A DNA stretch of 64,000 bases from Amorphophallus konjac (taxonomy: Eukaryota; Streptophyta; Magnoliopsida; Alismatales; Araceae): NCBI GenBank assembly GCA_022559845.1, contig CM040127.1:28358708-28422707 (forward strand). Reading direction: 5' to 3'. The position numbers were made by a program, and so were the translations under genes. Below, in pieces: positions 43,301-54,908 of this stretch. Below the pieces are notes generated by a model, which did not search any database, was not told where the DNA came from, and saw only the letters and a list, made by a program, of their open reading frames with translations. Position 1 is the stretch's first letter; each line of letters starts with the position of its first letter.

Positions 43301-44929
43301 TGCCCCCGGGGGGGATATATGTTGCTTCATGGACTCCGAGCCTATGGTGTATTCCTTCTTCGAATGCCCCTAAGTCGGGGTGTATTCTTCTCTTCTTATG
43401 CTCCCAAGGCGGGATGTAACTTCTTCAAATGCCCCTAAGCCGGGGCGTATTCTTTATGACTTCTATGCCCCCAAGCGGGGTATGTTTCTTTTTCAATTGT
43501 CCCTAGGACAGGGTGTACTCTTCTCTTTCTTATGCTCACGAAGCGGGATGTAGCTTCTTCAAATGCCCCTAAGCCGGGGCGTGTTCTTTATAGCTTCTAG
43601 GCCCTCGAGGCGAGGTATACTTCTTCTTCAAATACCCTCAAGACGGGGGTGTGATTCTCCCGCTTCCTCTGCCCCAGAGTGGGGTATACTTCTCTTTGTA
43701 TTCCCCTAAGCCAGGGTGTATTCTTTTCGCTTCATATGCCCCCAGGGTGGGATGCGCCTTCTGCTTCTCATGACCCCGGGATGGAGTGTATTCTCTTCAT
43801 GTGTCCCCAGCACGAGGGTGTATCTTTACTTTTTATGCCCCCGAGGGGGATTCTTCTTCTTTTGCCCCGACACGCCGGGGAATGTTTGCTTCTTGTGCCC
43901 CGAAAGTGGGGTGTGTTCTTGATGGCTCCTGTGCCCCCGTTGGTGGGGTGTATGCTTCTTCTTCAAATTCCCCTAAGGCGGGGTGTATTCTTTGTCGCTT
44001 CATGTACCCCCGAGTCGGGGTGAATTCTTTTCTTCTTACGCCCCCATGGCGGGGTATGTCTTTTGCTTCATGTGCCCCCATATCGGAGTGTATTTCTCTT
44101 CTTCAAATGCCCCTAAGCTGGGGTGCAACTAGGGATGTCAATGGATCGGGTTCGGCTCGGGTAGACCAATACCATACCCTATTCGTGAAAATTTTATTAA
44201 TACCATACCCGGATAGTACCCTATTATTTTCGCGGGTATGGATACGGGTATATCCGTCACGGGTATGGATATATCTGCGGATATCCGTATCCGTCCATAA
44301 AGCATGAGTCCACGTTCACATCCAAAGAAATGTGAGATTTATGAGAATTAGAAAAAAAGAAATTCAGTCAATTCTTTCCTTTCTAAAGTAATTTTTATGT
44401 TTTATAAAAAATGACCTTATAATTTTAACAAGAATTCTAAACTCACAAACTTAACAAGACGGGCAACGGATTGGGTTCATGTCAAAATCATAGGTCTAAC
44501 ATGCACAATAAGTTATTAAAAGCGGGTTCGGATCGGGTACGGGTTTGGGTGCACTAAATCCATACCCTATCCGAATATGAAACGGATATTTTAAACGTAT
44601 CCGAACCCGAATCCATATCCGTTTATTCGGGTATTACCCGACCCATCACGGGTCGGGTAATGCGGGTAATCGGATTTGCGGGTATTTTTGACATCCCTAG
44701 GTGCAACTCTATTTCTTCTTATGTCCCCAGGTCAGGGCGGATTCTTCTTCAAATGCCCCGAAGCCGGGGTGTAGCCTTTGCTTTGTGCCCCTCAGTCGGG
44801 GCAGATTCTCTTCATGTGCCCCTGGGAATGGGGTGTATCTCTTTTTTTTTTACCTCTTATGCCCCCGTAGCAGGGTATATATCTTGTTCTTATCCCCCAT
44901 GGCGGGGTATATGCATGCTCACTTCGGGA
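40390..44929 (+). repeat. Array G of LL1: long array of short hairpin units
   Basis: About 3.9 kb of repeats (without the hAT-like element) consist of units of roughly 30-40 bp. Most contain ATGCCCC, 4-8 variable bases, and GGGGTGTA or GGGGTATG, so each unit can form a small GCCCC/GGGGC stem. A longer period is visible where ATGCCCCTAAGCCGGGG alternates with ATGCTCCCGAGGCGGGA. I estimate around 100 units. No protein is supported. Confidence 0.85.
44130..44699. mobile_element. hAT-like miniature element, 570 bp
   Basis: The ends are TAGGGATGTCAA and TTGACATCCCTA, a perfect 12-bp terminal inverted repeat. The flanks carry an 8-bp duplication, GGTGCAAC (44122-44129 and 44700-44707). TAGGG ends and an 8-bp duplication are typical of hAT elements. 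There is no transposase. The interior has repeated GGGTATGGATA/CGGGTACGGG-like motifs near both ends and an A/T-rich centre. It interrupts array G. Confidence 0.93.
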
Positions 44930-45769
44930 GTGGTGGCCGTGCTTGGCCTCATTGCTATAAAGCATTCCCCACAGCGGGCAGCCATTCACCAAGCTACAAT
45001 TGTGGCTCGCTGGGTCTTTTAACAACCACTCGAGGGGCCGTCTTATGCCGGATGGAGGCAGTAGGAAGGAGGAATGAGCGGGGTCATTGCACCGCAGACT
45101 CGGAGCCTCTTAGAGTCGGGCGGGATGCCGGGTTTCTTCTTGCTCTTTTAGTCGGCGATGCTGGCCAACTTTTCTTCCTTTCTTCTCGCTTTTTTTTTCT
45201 CTTTTTTTTTTCTCTTCTCTTCTTCTTGTATGATTGACCAGGGTGGAGGTGCAGGAGAGCGCTCACCCCCTCAGGGAGGGGATGAGTGGTTCGCTCCACC
45301 GCATCAACCCCACAGTGGTAATCTTCGTTCAGCACGGGTCTCGACGGACGTGGCCGTACAACCCTCTATTGCCAATTCTTTCTCTTTTTTTTTTGCTTCT
45401 TTCTTTTCTCTTTTTCTTCTTTGCTTCTTTTCTTCTCTTCTTCTCTTCTTCTTTTCCTTCTTTTCTTCTTTTCTTCTTTTCTTCTCTTTCTTTTTGAGGA
45501 AAAGGGGGGTTTGATTTCCCCTCCCTTCTCTTCTCCCCCTTTTTTATAACAGCCCCCATGATTCTTGGAAGCTGCATATGCTTCGAAGCAACGTCCTCGA
45601 GGCCACGAAGGCAGCTGCACCGAGTTTGGCTTTTCTCCCCATAGGACTGGCAAAGACAGCATCTGTCATTCATCAAAGCAGGCAAACATCATTAATTAGG
45701 AGGCCATGAGACCCTAAATCCCGGCGAAGAGATGAAGGGTGGTTTAGGTCCCACCGGGCGTGCCAGACT
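44930..45769 (+). other. LL1 internal domain, last part before the 3' LTR
   Basis: No gene is supported. C/T-rich tracts lie at 45160-45240 and 45380-45540. A segment at 45702-45742 (GGCCATGAGACCCTAAATCC) is repeated in inverse orientation inside the LTR at about 45994-46034. The bases just before 45770 are not a good polypurine tract. The best purine-rich run is 45726-45742. Confidence 0.45.
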
Positions 45770-47341
45770 TGTGGACGCACTTTTCGATCGTTTATTATGC
45801 TCGTCTATTCGGGAATGGTTGATTCGTCTATTAAGTGTGTGGGCGTGCCAGTCACAAAGTGACAATTTATTCGGGCCCCGAAGAGCCCACGGTGCGCTCG
45901 ATCTGACTCGGTCAGACGATTGTGTGGTTCGTGTCGGGACCAAAACCCGCCGCGTCATAAATGTCACGGCATCATTTACATCCCCCATACGATGGAACAC
46001 CCTTGATTAATCGCCGGCATTCAAGGCCTCATGGCCAAGAAATCAATTGCATGGAAGGTCTATTACGAGGTATTGAAATCCTCGCGCGAGGGCGAGAAGA
46101 AAACCCTTCGTGGTCATGTCAGTCGTGTACTGACCATTTAATGTTCGGACGAATGTCCGGCTCGAGAAGATCGCAGTTGTCGCGGGAAAATCGGAACGCA
46201 TGTATGCCGAGGTACGACAAATCTATTGTTCGGAAGAGCGGAGAACGTTCGGCTAAACCTCGGTCAGAGCGGTCAGAAACCAGTAAATCTGTTGGCCCGG
46301 TGCAAGAGCAAGCTGCGACCATACTGCGGTGGGCCCCCCCGCGGTCGAAACAAGACTTGCATGAGCGTCATTAATATTTCCGGTGCCAAAGGGTAACGAG
46401 GGAATATCCCTTGAATCAGCTGAAAAGCCCTGTGTCTATGGAAGCGGACGTTCGAAACATGTCGGTCATTCAGGAGACCGTTTAATATTCGGACGGGAGT
46501 CCAGCCCGAGAATATTGTAATCGTCGCGGGAGGACCTGGGACATATGCATGCCGGGATACGGCAAGTTTATGATTCTGAGACACCAAAAACATTCGGTCA
46601 AATCTCGATTAGTGTAACAGGAAACTGATAAATCTATTGGCCCGGTGCGAGATCGAGTCAAGACCATACCGGGGGTGCCTCCCGTGGTCCGAACGAGGCT
46701 TGCGCGGGCATCATTAATATTTTCGGTGCCGGAGGGCAACGGGGAAGAGTCCCGGGACTAGATTCTGAAATCGAAAACGTGTTCAAAGGGGATGAGCTAT
46801 AGGCCGGGGATATGTGTCAGACGGTGACCATGATCGGGACAGGCCCGAGGTCTAAGCGTGGCCCACAGAGGTCTTATTGATATTCCCATGGAAGGAGTCC
46901 AGGGGTGGCGAGGGCCATCTTGTTCTATTCCCATTTTTGTCAGTCACTCGCGGACCACTTGATATTCGGACAAAGGGTCCATATTGAAGGTACGACGTAG
47001 ATAGAAACAACGCCATACGAATGTAGGCCGAGTTCGCCGCGATTTTAATGAAAGAACGGGAACGAATCGCATTAGACTGAATCCGATTTAATGGGCCATC
47101 GGCCCGGAGCAGTGTCGACTCACGACCATATCGGGGTGGGAGCCGTCGGCCATGTTGGTCGCTCGTGGGCTTTTTTATGTTCGGACACAGGTCCGTAATA
47201 GAAACGCGGGGGGAAATCGAGGTGAACCCGTTCAAATGTCTGCCGGACGTGCGGCAATTTTAGTAGCGGCTCGGAAGGGACCCGACCTGAGAAACGAATC
47301 TGGTTTAATCGGAATGTAGGCCCAAAGCGAGGTCAGGCCAT
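45770..47341 (+). mobile_element. LL1 3' LTR, S block
   Basis: This is the first about 1.57 kb of the LTR, equivalent to LL2 32115-30541. It contains diverged repeats marked by TTTAATATTCGGACGGGAGT-like motifs near 46138, 46481, 46958 and 47170, and by TTGGCCCGGTGCGAGATCGA-like motifs. No gene was seen. Confidence 0.75.
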
Positions 47342-48111
47342 GGCCATTTCGGGATGATTCCCAAGACTCAGGCCCAGCCTGCCAGGGCGGCATTGTTGTT
47401 CCTTCAGCACCGGGTCGCAGGAGAGACGGGGCTGCGGTGTAGATTTTACCATTTTTCATCTGGGTTTTAAATTATATATATATATATTATTGTTTATTTC
47501 CCTTTTATGTATTTATTCTGAATGATTTCTCTATTTTGTTTATTATTATTACTATTAGATTTTCCTTTTTTGTTTACCATTATTATTATTATTTCACATT
47601 GTTTTTGTCTATTTCATACATATATTGAGATTTATTTACTCATCATAGTTTTTTTATTATTAATTTATTATTATTTTTATTATTATTATATTACACATAT
47701 TTTTTTGGAGGAAGAGTGGGCTGTTGGAGGACTGCAGGAGTATGCCGCTGAAGGCCTTGCAGAAGGTGTACCGGTGAGGGCGCCAGGGAGCGTACCGCTG
47801 AGGGGCTGGCAAAGTGTGCCGGCCAAGGGTGCATGGAGCGTGTCGGGGAAGACGGTGTGAGCTGTACCGGCGAAGGGGCGCAGACGGGTGTGCCGCTGAA
47901 GAGGCGGGCAGGTGTGCCGGTGAGGGGGCACAGGCGGGCGTACCGACGAAGGGCCTGGGGCTGTGCCTGCGAAGGGCGAGAGGGGAGCGTGCCGCAAAGG
48001 GCAGATTGAGAGTGTGCCGGCGGAGGGGGTAGAGGGCGTACCGCTGAAGGGCTAAGTGGATGTGCCGGCGAAGGGCCATGAAGTATGTGCCGGCGAAGGG
48101 TGGCTAGAAAG
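47342..48111 (+). mobile_element. LL1 3' LTR, middle part left of the Sirevirus
   Basis: This is equivalent to 32116 onward: A/T-rich sequence at 47465-47700, then the GTGTGCCGGCGAAGG array from 47720. The last five bases, GAAAG (48107-48111), are the target duplication of the Sirevirus. Confidence 0.85.
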
Positions 48112-49541
48112 TGTAGCGTACGGACTGAATAGATCTAGAGGGGGGGTGAATAGATCTAGCCCCTTTTTCAATTTATAAACCAAAGATCGACTAGACCTTA
48201 AGCAAACTATGGGTTGCAAAGATAAAACTGATAACTACAGCGACAGCAAGCAATAAGAAGAGCACACACCACAAGCAAAACCACAAGACAGGATTTTTAG
48301 GTGGTTCAGTCCCTTCCCGAGACTTACGTCCACCCCTCGCTCAACTTGAGCAAGGCTTCACTAAATGAGAACACCTGATCTCAACCAACACACCGCTGAT
48401 ACACAGCTTCTTCCCGCTGACACACAGCTTGTACCCGCTGCCTCACAGCTTGACACTTGATGTAATGAAAAGAACAAAAGATGCAACAGGACTGAACACG
48501 AGCTTTTGAATCAAAGAAAAAGAGTTCAGCCTGGGACTGCAGGTAACAGGAATAGACTCCCTGTGGAACTTCCAGACGATTGCCTTCAGCTGCGACGCTG
48601 CTGGAGTCTTGCTTGCCTTGAGTCAATCTTCCTTCTGTAGCAATGAAGATGCCTTCGGTCTTGTGCAGTCTCTTTGGTTTCTGAAGAGCCGCTCCTTCTT
48701 TTCTCTTTCAGAGTATCTTCGTGGGTGGATTCTTTCTTTTTCTTCTACTCTGTGTTCCACACACCGCTCTCCGTCATCTTTACCTTTTGTACCAGTTCTT
48801 TTCAAAGCATAGGCTTTTCCCGCGCAGATTCGTAATTGAGCGCACATCCATTGGATTATTGGCTAGAAAACAGGGAGAAGATTTACCCGAAAGATTTGAA
48901 TAAGTTTGACTGGTTCTTTCCAAGATTCTCTCCTTAAATCCAGTGCGGAATCTTATCATCTGAACCGCCCAACAACCTGCAGCAACAACCTGCAGGTTTC
49001 TCTCAACAGAAACTGAATTCGGTTAGAGTTCGGTTCTGGACGCTGCTTCGCCTGTGGTCGACCATGATCTTGTCGCTGGTCGACAGAGAATAATGTCCAG
49101 ACGACTGTTTATTCTGGCTGATGCTCGTGGTCGACAACGACCTTCTCGCTGGTCGACAGGGGGTAAATGTCCAGACGATTGATGGTTCAGACTGATGCTT
49201 GTATTGCTTCGTGGTCGACAACGGGCAGGCCTTTGGTTGACCACCGAAGCTTGTACAGAGGAAAAGTAACTGGAGCTGTGTCTTGTTGGATTCGCTGGTC
49301 GACACTAACCTCTTCACTGGTCGACAGGCAACCCTTGAAAACTTCCTCTGATCTGTTGACTTCATTAGTACTTCAGTAAACCTGAAATAACTTGAGCATT
49401 CAGATTAGTATTGATTTGGACACATCCATCATATGAAGACGCAATCAATCAATCTTGCATGTGTTGTGTTATTAAAATAGTAGATCTTTGATTAGTCACA
49501 CATATCCTTTGTCATCATCAAAACTAAAGGGATGCACAACA
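48112..49541 (-). mobile_element. Sirevirus 3' LTR
   Basis: This LTR is 1,430 bp. It carries seven GTCGAC palindromes, most as TGGTCGAC, between about 49058 and 49325. It differs from the other LTR at a few bases, mostly C/T or G/A, including positions in AGCTGYGACG and GAGCCRCTCC. Confidence 0.95.
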
Positions 49542-49560
49542 TTCTCCCCCTTTTTGATGA
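49542..49560 (-). promoter_or_regulatory. Sirevirus polypurine tract
   Basis: On the minus strand, AAAAAGGGGGAGAA lies directly before the 3' LTR start (TGTTGTGCATCC). It is the expected primer for plus-strand DNA synthesis. Confidence 0.9.
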
Positions 49561-49775
49561 TGACAACCATGAGTCATTGTGACAAAACATGCAATTATTT
49601 CAGCCAGACAATTCATTTGATATGTTATTCAAAAACATGCTAGCATTAGTTACCAGGTGACTCAACACAGAGAAGGTAAGATGAAAATAACATAAGTAGA
49701 CTTGGCATTATTTAGCACAATGACATTGGCATAAGACTCTCTCTCCCCCTTTGTCAACAACAAAAAGAGGGGAAA

Positions 49776-50250
49776 TCAAAAAGTCACTCCGAAGAGGACG
49801 AGGAACTGTCGATCTTCACACTTTTTTGCCTTGGGAGCGGGCTTGCCAACAATGCGTGCACAGTACACCCGTAGTCTCTGGAGTTCTAAAATGGTATCGC
49901 GGTGAAATTGTTTGTTCTGCTCAGTGGTGAACGAGATGCACGTACCCATTTCTTCGGACACTAGAGCTATAGTGCCAACCAGTCGGTTAAATCTTGAGCT
50001 GGCATGGGCAGAATGTTCCTGCTGCTTGATAAATCTGGACTCCATCTGCTGCTCTAGTCTTTGAACCCTCAGTTCCAAGCGCCCGGTGGCAGCATTCATG
50101 TTCTCTTGAAATGATTGGAATTGGGAGGTGAGAGAGGACAGCTGAGATGAAATCTGGAGAAGTACACCGTGCGACTCAGGGTTGGATGTGAAAGGAGGTG
50201 GTGGAGCAGAAGTTGATGGAACCGAAGGTGAAAAAGAGATGAACGACCTA
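49776..50250 (-). pseudogene. Remnant of a third reading frame downstream of Sirevirus pol
   Basis: A frame with ATG at 50099 encodes about 107 residues including RLEQQMESRFIKQQEHS, likely coiled coil. The frame is open further upstream to about 50230 and is Ser/Pro-rich without a start. Sireviruses can carry an extra, envelope-like frame here. This could be the end of such a frame, but the similarity is only in position and coiled-coil character. Confidence 0.35.
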
Positions 50251-50264
50251 GGGACCCAGGCGGT

Positions 50265-50274
50265 TGTTTTTATA
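50265..50274 (-). promoter_or_regulatory. Possible TATA box upstream of the coiled-coil remnant
   Basis: TATAAAAACA on the minus strand lies about 170 bp upstream of the ATG at 50099. No ATG is closer, so a separate transcript is possible but not shown. Confidence 0.3.
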
Positions 50275-50279
50275 GGGCA

Positions 50280-51776
50280 AAATGAAATACGAAGAGTCCT
50301 GGGTGTTTATCCTAGGGTAGTGAAACAGCTTGGTGAAGAAAATGAAGGGTCAGGATTTAATCAGCCGAATTAAGTTTTGGGGGAATTGATTGAAGTGTAC
50401 ACCCTTTCCTTGATGAAGCATTTATTTAACCTATCCACCCTTAGCAGAGACCACCTTGTAAACAAGTAGAGTGGGCCTAGTGGTTCACTTGAATTTGAAA
50501 GTATTGCACCAATAAGCTTACGCCCCATATCTAATTTCCTCAACATGACTTCTTAAACTTATAATAGATTTCATGAGATGATTTTAATAGCTATGCTTGC
50601 TGAACAGTGTTTTCAACTTTTCTTTGCATGCCATGCCTCTGGTCAACCATTTTCCTCTGCCTTTTAGATATTTTTGAGTTTTTCCTTTTAGAATCATTTT
50701 GAAAGTTGTGGTCAGGTTTATCACATGCTTTTCTACACGAGGAGACACGCTTTTTACACGCCAGAAACCTCGGCTACTTAGTATGCCTAACCATTCCACT
50801 TTTAACTGGGACACACCTTTTATCCGTGAGGATATACGTTTATCAGACGCCAATATCCCCAGTTACTCAGTATGCCCAATCTCAATAATTTTTGATAGTA
50901 GCAGAGATAGATTGATTCTTCATGACACACATGCCTCTCACTTATTTTTCATCCATTTTTTCTTAAAATGGGAGGCAGTAGTTTCTCAGAGTCCAATCCA
51001 TTGCTCTACCATGAAGACAGAGTTATGGCGTATTCCACGTGCATTCATGCTATATTTTTGGGTTTATATTAACTGTTCAGCACGGGCACAGGTAGAGAAA
51101 CCGACTTACTACTAACAATCATAAGTCTTCAAAATCATGTGACAGAATCATAGTTATGGTTTGAATTTATTGAAGTAGTACAGTCCAAATCCTCATTACT
51201 ACACTCAACCTCTACTCTTATTGATTACATTGGTGATTTTATTGGAAGATATGGTTAGGTTATTCAATGTTTTATCAAGGAATGAGTTTACACTTTTTCT
51301 CCCCCTCAATTTGAGAATCCATGCTGAAATAAAAAATAATGTTGGCCAGGATGAGATAGAAAGACACAGGGAATGGAACGTATGGATGATGATGAGTGAG
51401 TGAAGATGAATCTGAGCCCAAACAGTTTAAACAATCCAGAAGATTCCCTACCAGAACTAGTGTCAACCAGGAACCTGTCTAAAGTGGACATTTGCTTCCG
51501 TACAGATCCATTGTCGACCATGGGACTGTCTCTGGTCGACATCTGCGTAGTCACAGAACCAAACAGTTTCCTGTCTTGATGCCTTGGTCGACCAATGCCC
51601 TGTCGTTGGTCGACCACCAGAGCTAACCAGTAGCAGTGCCAGGAATTTGCAGAATGTTGCTTGAGTAATAGCCGACACCAGAGCTTCCAAACACAACCAG
51701 TACCAGAGATCTAACTGACATATCTAATTATAGAAATGACAGAAAGCTATACAGAGAACACATGAATATGTGCATT
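50280..51776. other. Non-coding region between Sirevirus pol and the 3' remnant
   Basis: No supported gene was found. Bases 51470-51620 carry four more GTCGAC motifs like those of the LTR. The remainder is ordinary A/T-rich sequence. Confidence 0.5.
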
Positions 51777-53477
51777 TCAAGAATTTTCAGGAGATATTCT
51801 ACATATCCCCAACTCCCTTCTTAGAGTTGAAAACCTGTCATTGTTAAGGTGTTTAGTGAAAATATCTGCCAATTTTTTTTCAGTTTCTACAAATTGAAGC
51901 ATGAAATTTCCTTTGGATACCTCATCTCTCAGAAAATGATGACGGATCTCAATGTGTTTTGTCCTAGAGTGTTGAATGGGGTTTTTAGACAAGTTAATAG
52001 CACTAGTGTTGTCACATAAAATAGGTGCACAGCCAAGATCTACATTGTAGTCTTGGAGTTGATGTTTTATCCACATAACTTGTGTACCACAACTCCCTAC
52101 TGCGACATACTCAGCCTCAGCAGTGGAGAGTGCCACAGAGTGCTGCTTCTTAGAAGCCCATGAAATTAAACATCCACCTAAGAATTGACAATAACCACTA
52201 GTACTCTTCCTATCAATTTTGCAACCAGCATAATCAGCATCCGAATATGAAATCAGATCTAGTTTGCAATATGTCGGATACCACAAACCCAATTCTTGGG
52301 TGCCGGCAAGGTATCGAAAGATACGCTTGATAGCTCCTAAATGTGATTCCCTAGGACTAGACTGATATCTAGCACACATGCATACACTAAACTGAATATC
52401 TGGCCTTGATGCAGTTAAGTATAGCAGGGATCCGATCATACCTCTGTATTTCTTGGCATCTACCATGTTACCTTTTACATCTGCTTCCAAAGTTGCATTT
52501 GTCCCCATGGGTGACTCGATTGGCTTGCAGCTTTCCATGCCAAATTTCTTCAACATCTCTTTTATGTACTTGGATTGGTTTATAAAGTATCCTTCTCTGC
52601 ATTGTGAGATCTGCAATCCAAGAAAGAATTGTAAATCACCCATTAGGCTCATTTCAAACTCGTTGGTCATTAAATTTGCAAATTCAGTACACAAAGAGGT
52701 TTCAGTAGATCCAAACACAATATCATCCACATAGATTTGTACAATCAGTATATCCTTACCTTGGGTCTTGGAAAATAATGTTTGATCAATTTTACCTCTT
52801 GTGTATCCCTTTTTAGTGAGGAAGGAGCTCAACCTTTCGTACCAAGCCCGAGGAGCCTGCTTTAATCCATACAAAGCTGTATGCAATTTGAAAACATGAT
52901 TAGTAAGTTCATCATTTTCAAAACCAGGGGGTTGTTCCACATAGACCTCTTCTTTTATAATACCATTTAGAAATGCACTTTTTACATCCATTTGTTGTAG
53001 TTTAATTCCATGAGATGCTGCAAAGGCTAACAATATCCTGATGGCTTCTAATCTAGCAACTGGAGCATATGATTCTTCAAAGTCAACCCCAAGTTCCTGG
53101 TTGTACCCTTTAGCCACCAGCCGATCCTTGTTTCTCATTACAACCCCTTCTTCATTCAACTTGTTTTTATATACCCATTTGGTTCCAATTACAGGGTGAG
53201 ATGTAGGTCTAGGGACAAGTCTCCACACCTGATTTCTTTCAAACTGATTTAGTTCTTCATGCATAGCATTTATCCATGATTCATCTTGTAAAGCTTCCTC
53301 TACAGACTTGGGCTCTATTTGGGACACAAGGGCAAGTTGATCTAGTTCGTTAATGTCCTTGAGCTGAGATCTAGTCTTCCTAGGATCATGAATTCCACCA
53401 ATAATGTTATCCAAGGGATGATCTCTAAGAAGTCTTAAGTTTTCAAGATTGTTACCTGAGTTGACCTCTCCTTCGGT
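51777..53477 (-). CDS. pol: Sirevirus reverse transcriptase and RNase H
   Basis: The copia-type reverse transcriptase starts with [18 protein letters not shown]. It has the catalytic [10 protein letters not shown] in the middle, and the catalytic Asp of [11 protein letters not shown] upstream. RNase H follows, with [19 protein letters not shown] and LCDNTSAI. The frame runs about 545 residues to a stop at 51777. Upstream, the same frame continues to a TAA at 53478-53480 that separates it from integrase, so it is part of a single polyprotein cut by nonsense. It acts in the cytoplasmic particle to make element DNA. Confidence 0.95.
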   Translation of the reverse strand, partial: TEGEVNSGNNLENLRLLRDHPLDNIIGGIHDPRKTRSQLKDINELDQLALVSQIEPKSVEEALQDESWINAMHEELNQFERNQVWRLVPRPTSHPVIGTKWVYKNKLNEEGVVMRNKDRLVAKGYNQELGVDFEESYAPVARLEAIRILLAFAASHGIKLQQMDVKSAFLNGIIKEEVYVEQPPGFENDELTNHVFKLHTALYGLKQAPRAWYERLSSFLTKKGYTRGKIDQTLFSKTQGKDILIVQIYVDDIVFGSTETSLCTEFANLMTNEFEMSLMGDLQFFLGLQISQCREGYFINQSKYIKEMLKKFGMESCKPIESPMGTNATLEADVKGNMVDAKKYRGMIGSLLYLTASRPDIQFSVCMCARYQSSPRESHLGAIKRIFRYLAGTQELGLWYPTYCKLDLISYSDADYAGCKIDRKSTSGYCQFLGGCLISWASKKQHSVALSTAEAEYVAVGSCGTQVMWIKHQLQDYNVDLGCAPILCDNTSAINLSKNPIQHSRTKHIEIRHHFLRDEVSKGNFMLQFVETEKKLADIFTKHLNNDRFSTLRRELGICRISPENS

Positions 53478-54341
53478 TTAATCATTAGAATTACCTTGAA
53501 TTCTTTCTTGATTCAGTTCTTCTTCATTCTCCATCGGTTTTTCTTTGCCATCCAGAAATTCCCCATCTTCTTCTTCCTTGCTGACCTGTTCATTTTTGCC
53601 AAAATCATTAATTTCATCAAATGAAATATGAGGGGATTCTTCAACTATCTGATCTTTGATGTTAAATACCCTATAGGCTCTTGATCGGTCAGAATAGCCC
53701 AAGAATATTCCTGAATCACTTTTTGGTTCAAATTTGTCCAAGGCTCTCTTATCATTGTTATGAATAAAGCATTTTGTACCAAAGATTCTGAAATGAGCTA
53801 GGGAGGGTTTCTTACCTTTGAACATTTCATAAGGAGTTTTTGTACTGGACGGTCTTACCATTGCCCGGTTTACAATGTAGCATGCTGTGTTGACCGCCTC
53901 TGCCCAAAATCTTCTTGGAAGATGTGCTTCTACCAACAAGGTTCTGGCCATCTCGACAAGAGTGCGATTCCTTCTCTCTACAACTCCATTTTGCTCCGGT
54001 GTCCTGGGTGAGGAGAATCGGTGGGTTATCCCTTTGTTTCTGCAGAAGTCATCAAAATCTGAATTTTCAAACTCTCCCCCATGATCCGATATGATGGTGC
54101 ACACTTTGGACTTTCCATCCTGCTTCATTCTTTTGTAGAATTCCTGAAATTCATGAAAAGCATCACTCTTATGTGATAAGAACATCACCCAGGTAAATCT
54201 GGAAAAATCATCAACTAAGACATAGCCATATCTCTTCCCATTCAGACTAGCCGTTCTTGTCGGGCCAAATAGATCCATGTGCACAAGTTCTAGTGGTCTA
54301 GAAGACTGGTTTTCAGTTCTACCCTTGAAGGATTTTCTTGT
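53478..54341 (-). CDS. Sirevirus integrase core
   Basis: The integrase catalytic core has the three acidic residues: HMDLFGPTRT, IISDHGGEFE and TPEQNGVVERRNRTL. The zinc-binding HHCC part lies in the preceding segment. The open frame ends at TAA 53478-53480. It is separated upstream by TAA 54342-54344, in the same frame as the protease segment. Both stops are one C-to-T change away from CAA. Confidence 0.93.
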   Translation of the reverse strand, partial: TRKSFKGRTENQSSRPLELVHMDLFGPTRTASLNGKRYGYVLVDDFSRFTWVMFLSHKSDAFHEFQEFYKRMKQDGKSKVCTIISDHGGEFENSDFDDFCRNKGITHRFSSPRTPEQNGVVERRNRTLVEMARTLLVEAHLPRRFWAEAVNTACYIVNRAMVRPSSTKTPYEMFKGKKPSLAHFRIFGTKCFIHNNDKRALDKFEPKSDSGIFLGYSDRSRAYRVFNIKDQIVEESPHISFDEINDFGKNEQVSKEEEDGEFLDGKEKPMENEEELNQERIQGNSND

Positions 54342-54881
54342 TTACTTTCCTTGGGTACATGCTTCACATACCTTGGCATTTTGAGCAAATGACAGTTCAG
54401 GCATACCGAACACCATTTTGTTTTTCACAAGTTTGTGCAGCACCCTATAGCTCACATGCCCTAGCCTTCGATGCCACAACCAGGCCAGGTCCTCCTTCTT
54501 AGCGGTTAGGCACAAGTTGGAGTGGGCTGGATCATCCAAGTCTATCATGTAGACGTTGTTCACTCTCTTGCCCATAAACTTGGCTGCATCTGAATTTGGT
54601 TCAACAATCTTGCAGATCTTGGAGTCGAATATCACTTTATGGCCTTTGTCGCATAGTTGACTAATGCTCAATAAATTGTATTCCAGTCCATCCACCAGCA
54701 ATACGTTTTCAATACAGTTTGAAGGTTCCTTAACTATCTTACCTATCCCAATGATCTTTCCTTTGTTATTTCCCCCAAACGTCACATATCCTCCATCCTT
54801 TGAGCTCAGCTGGGAGAACTTGGTCTTATCTCCCGTCATGTGTCTTGAGCAACCACTATCTAAATACCACTTGTTGTGCAT
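54342..54881 (-). CDS. Sirevirus protease and integrase zinc-binding region
   Basis: The protease active site is WYLDSGCSRHMTGD near the N terminus. Towards the C terminus, LWHRRLGHVSY and VCEACTQGK give the HHCC zinc site of integrase. It lies in the same frame as gag, after a TAA (54909-54911) and a TAG (about 54897). A stop between gag and pol is known in Sireviruses, but two in succession suggests decay or an unusual arrangement. Confidence 0.9.
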   Translation of the reverse strand: MHNKWYLDSGCSRHMTGDKTKFSQLSSKDGGYVTFGGNNKGKIIGIGKIVKEPSNCIENVLLVDGLEYNLLSISQLCDKGHKVIFDSKICKIVEPNSDAAKFMGKRVNNVYMIDLDDPAHSNLCLTAKKEDLAWLWHRRLGHVSYRVLHKLVKNKMVFGMPELSFAQNAKVCEACTQGK

Positions 54882-54908
54882 GGCTGCCAGACATTCCTAC
54901 ATGATAAA

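Noticed and set aside
44130..44699. Helitron
   Set aside because: It has terminal inverted repeats and an 8-bp duplication, which Helitrons lack.
40390..44929. CRISPR-like array of short palindromic repeats
   Set aside because: Units are diverged, spacers are not unique sequences of constant length, there are no cas genes, and the setting is a plant retroelement.
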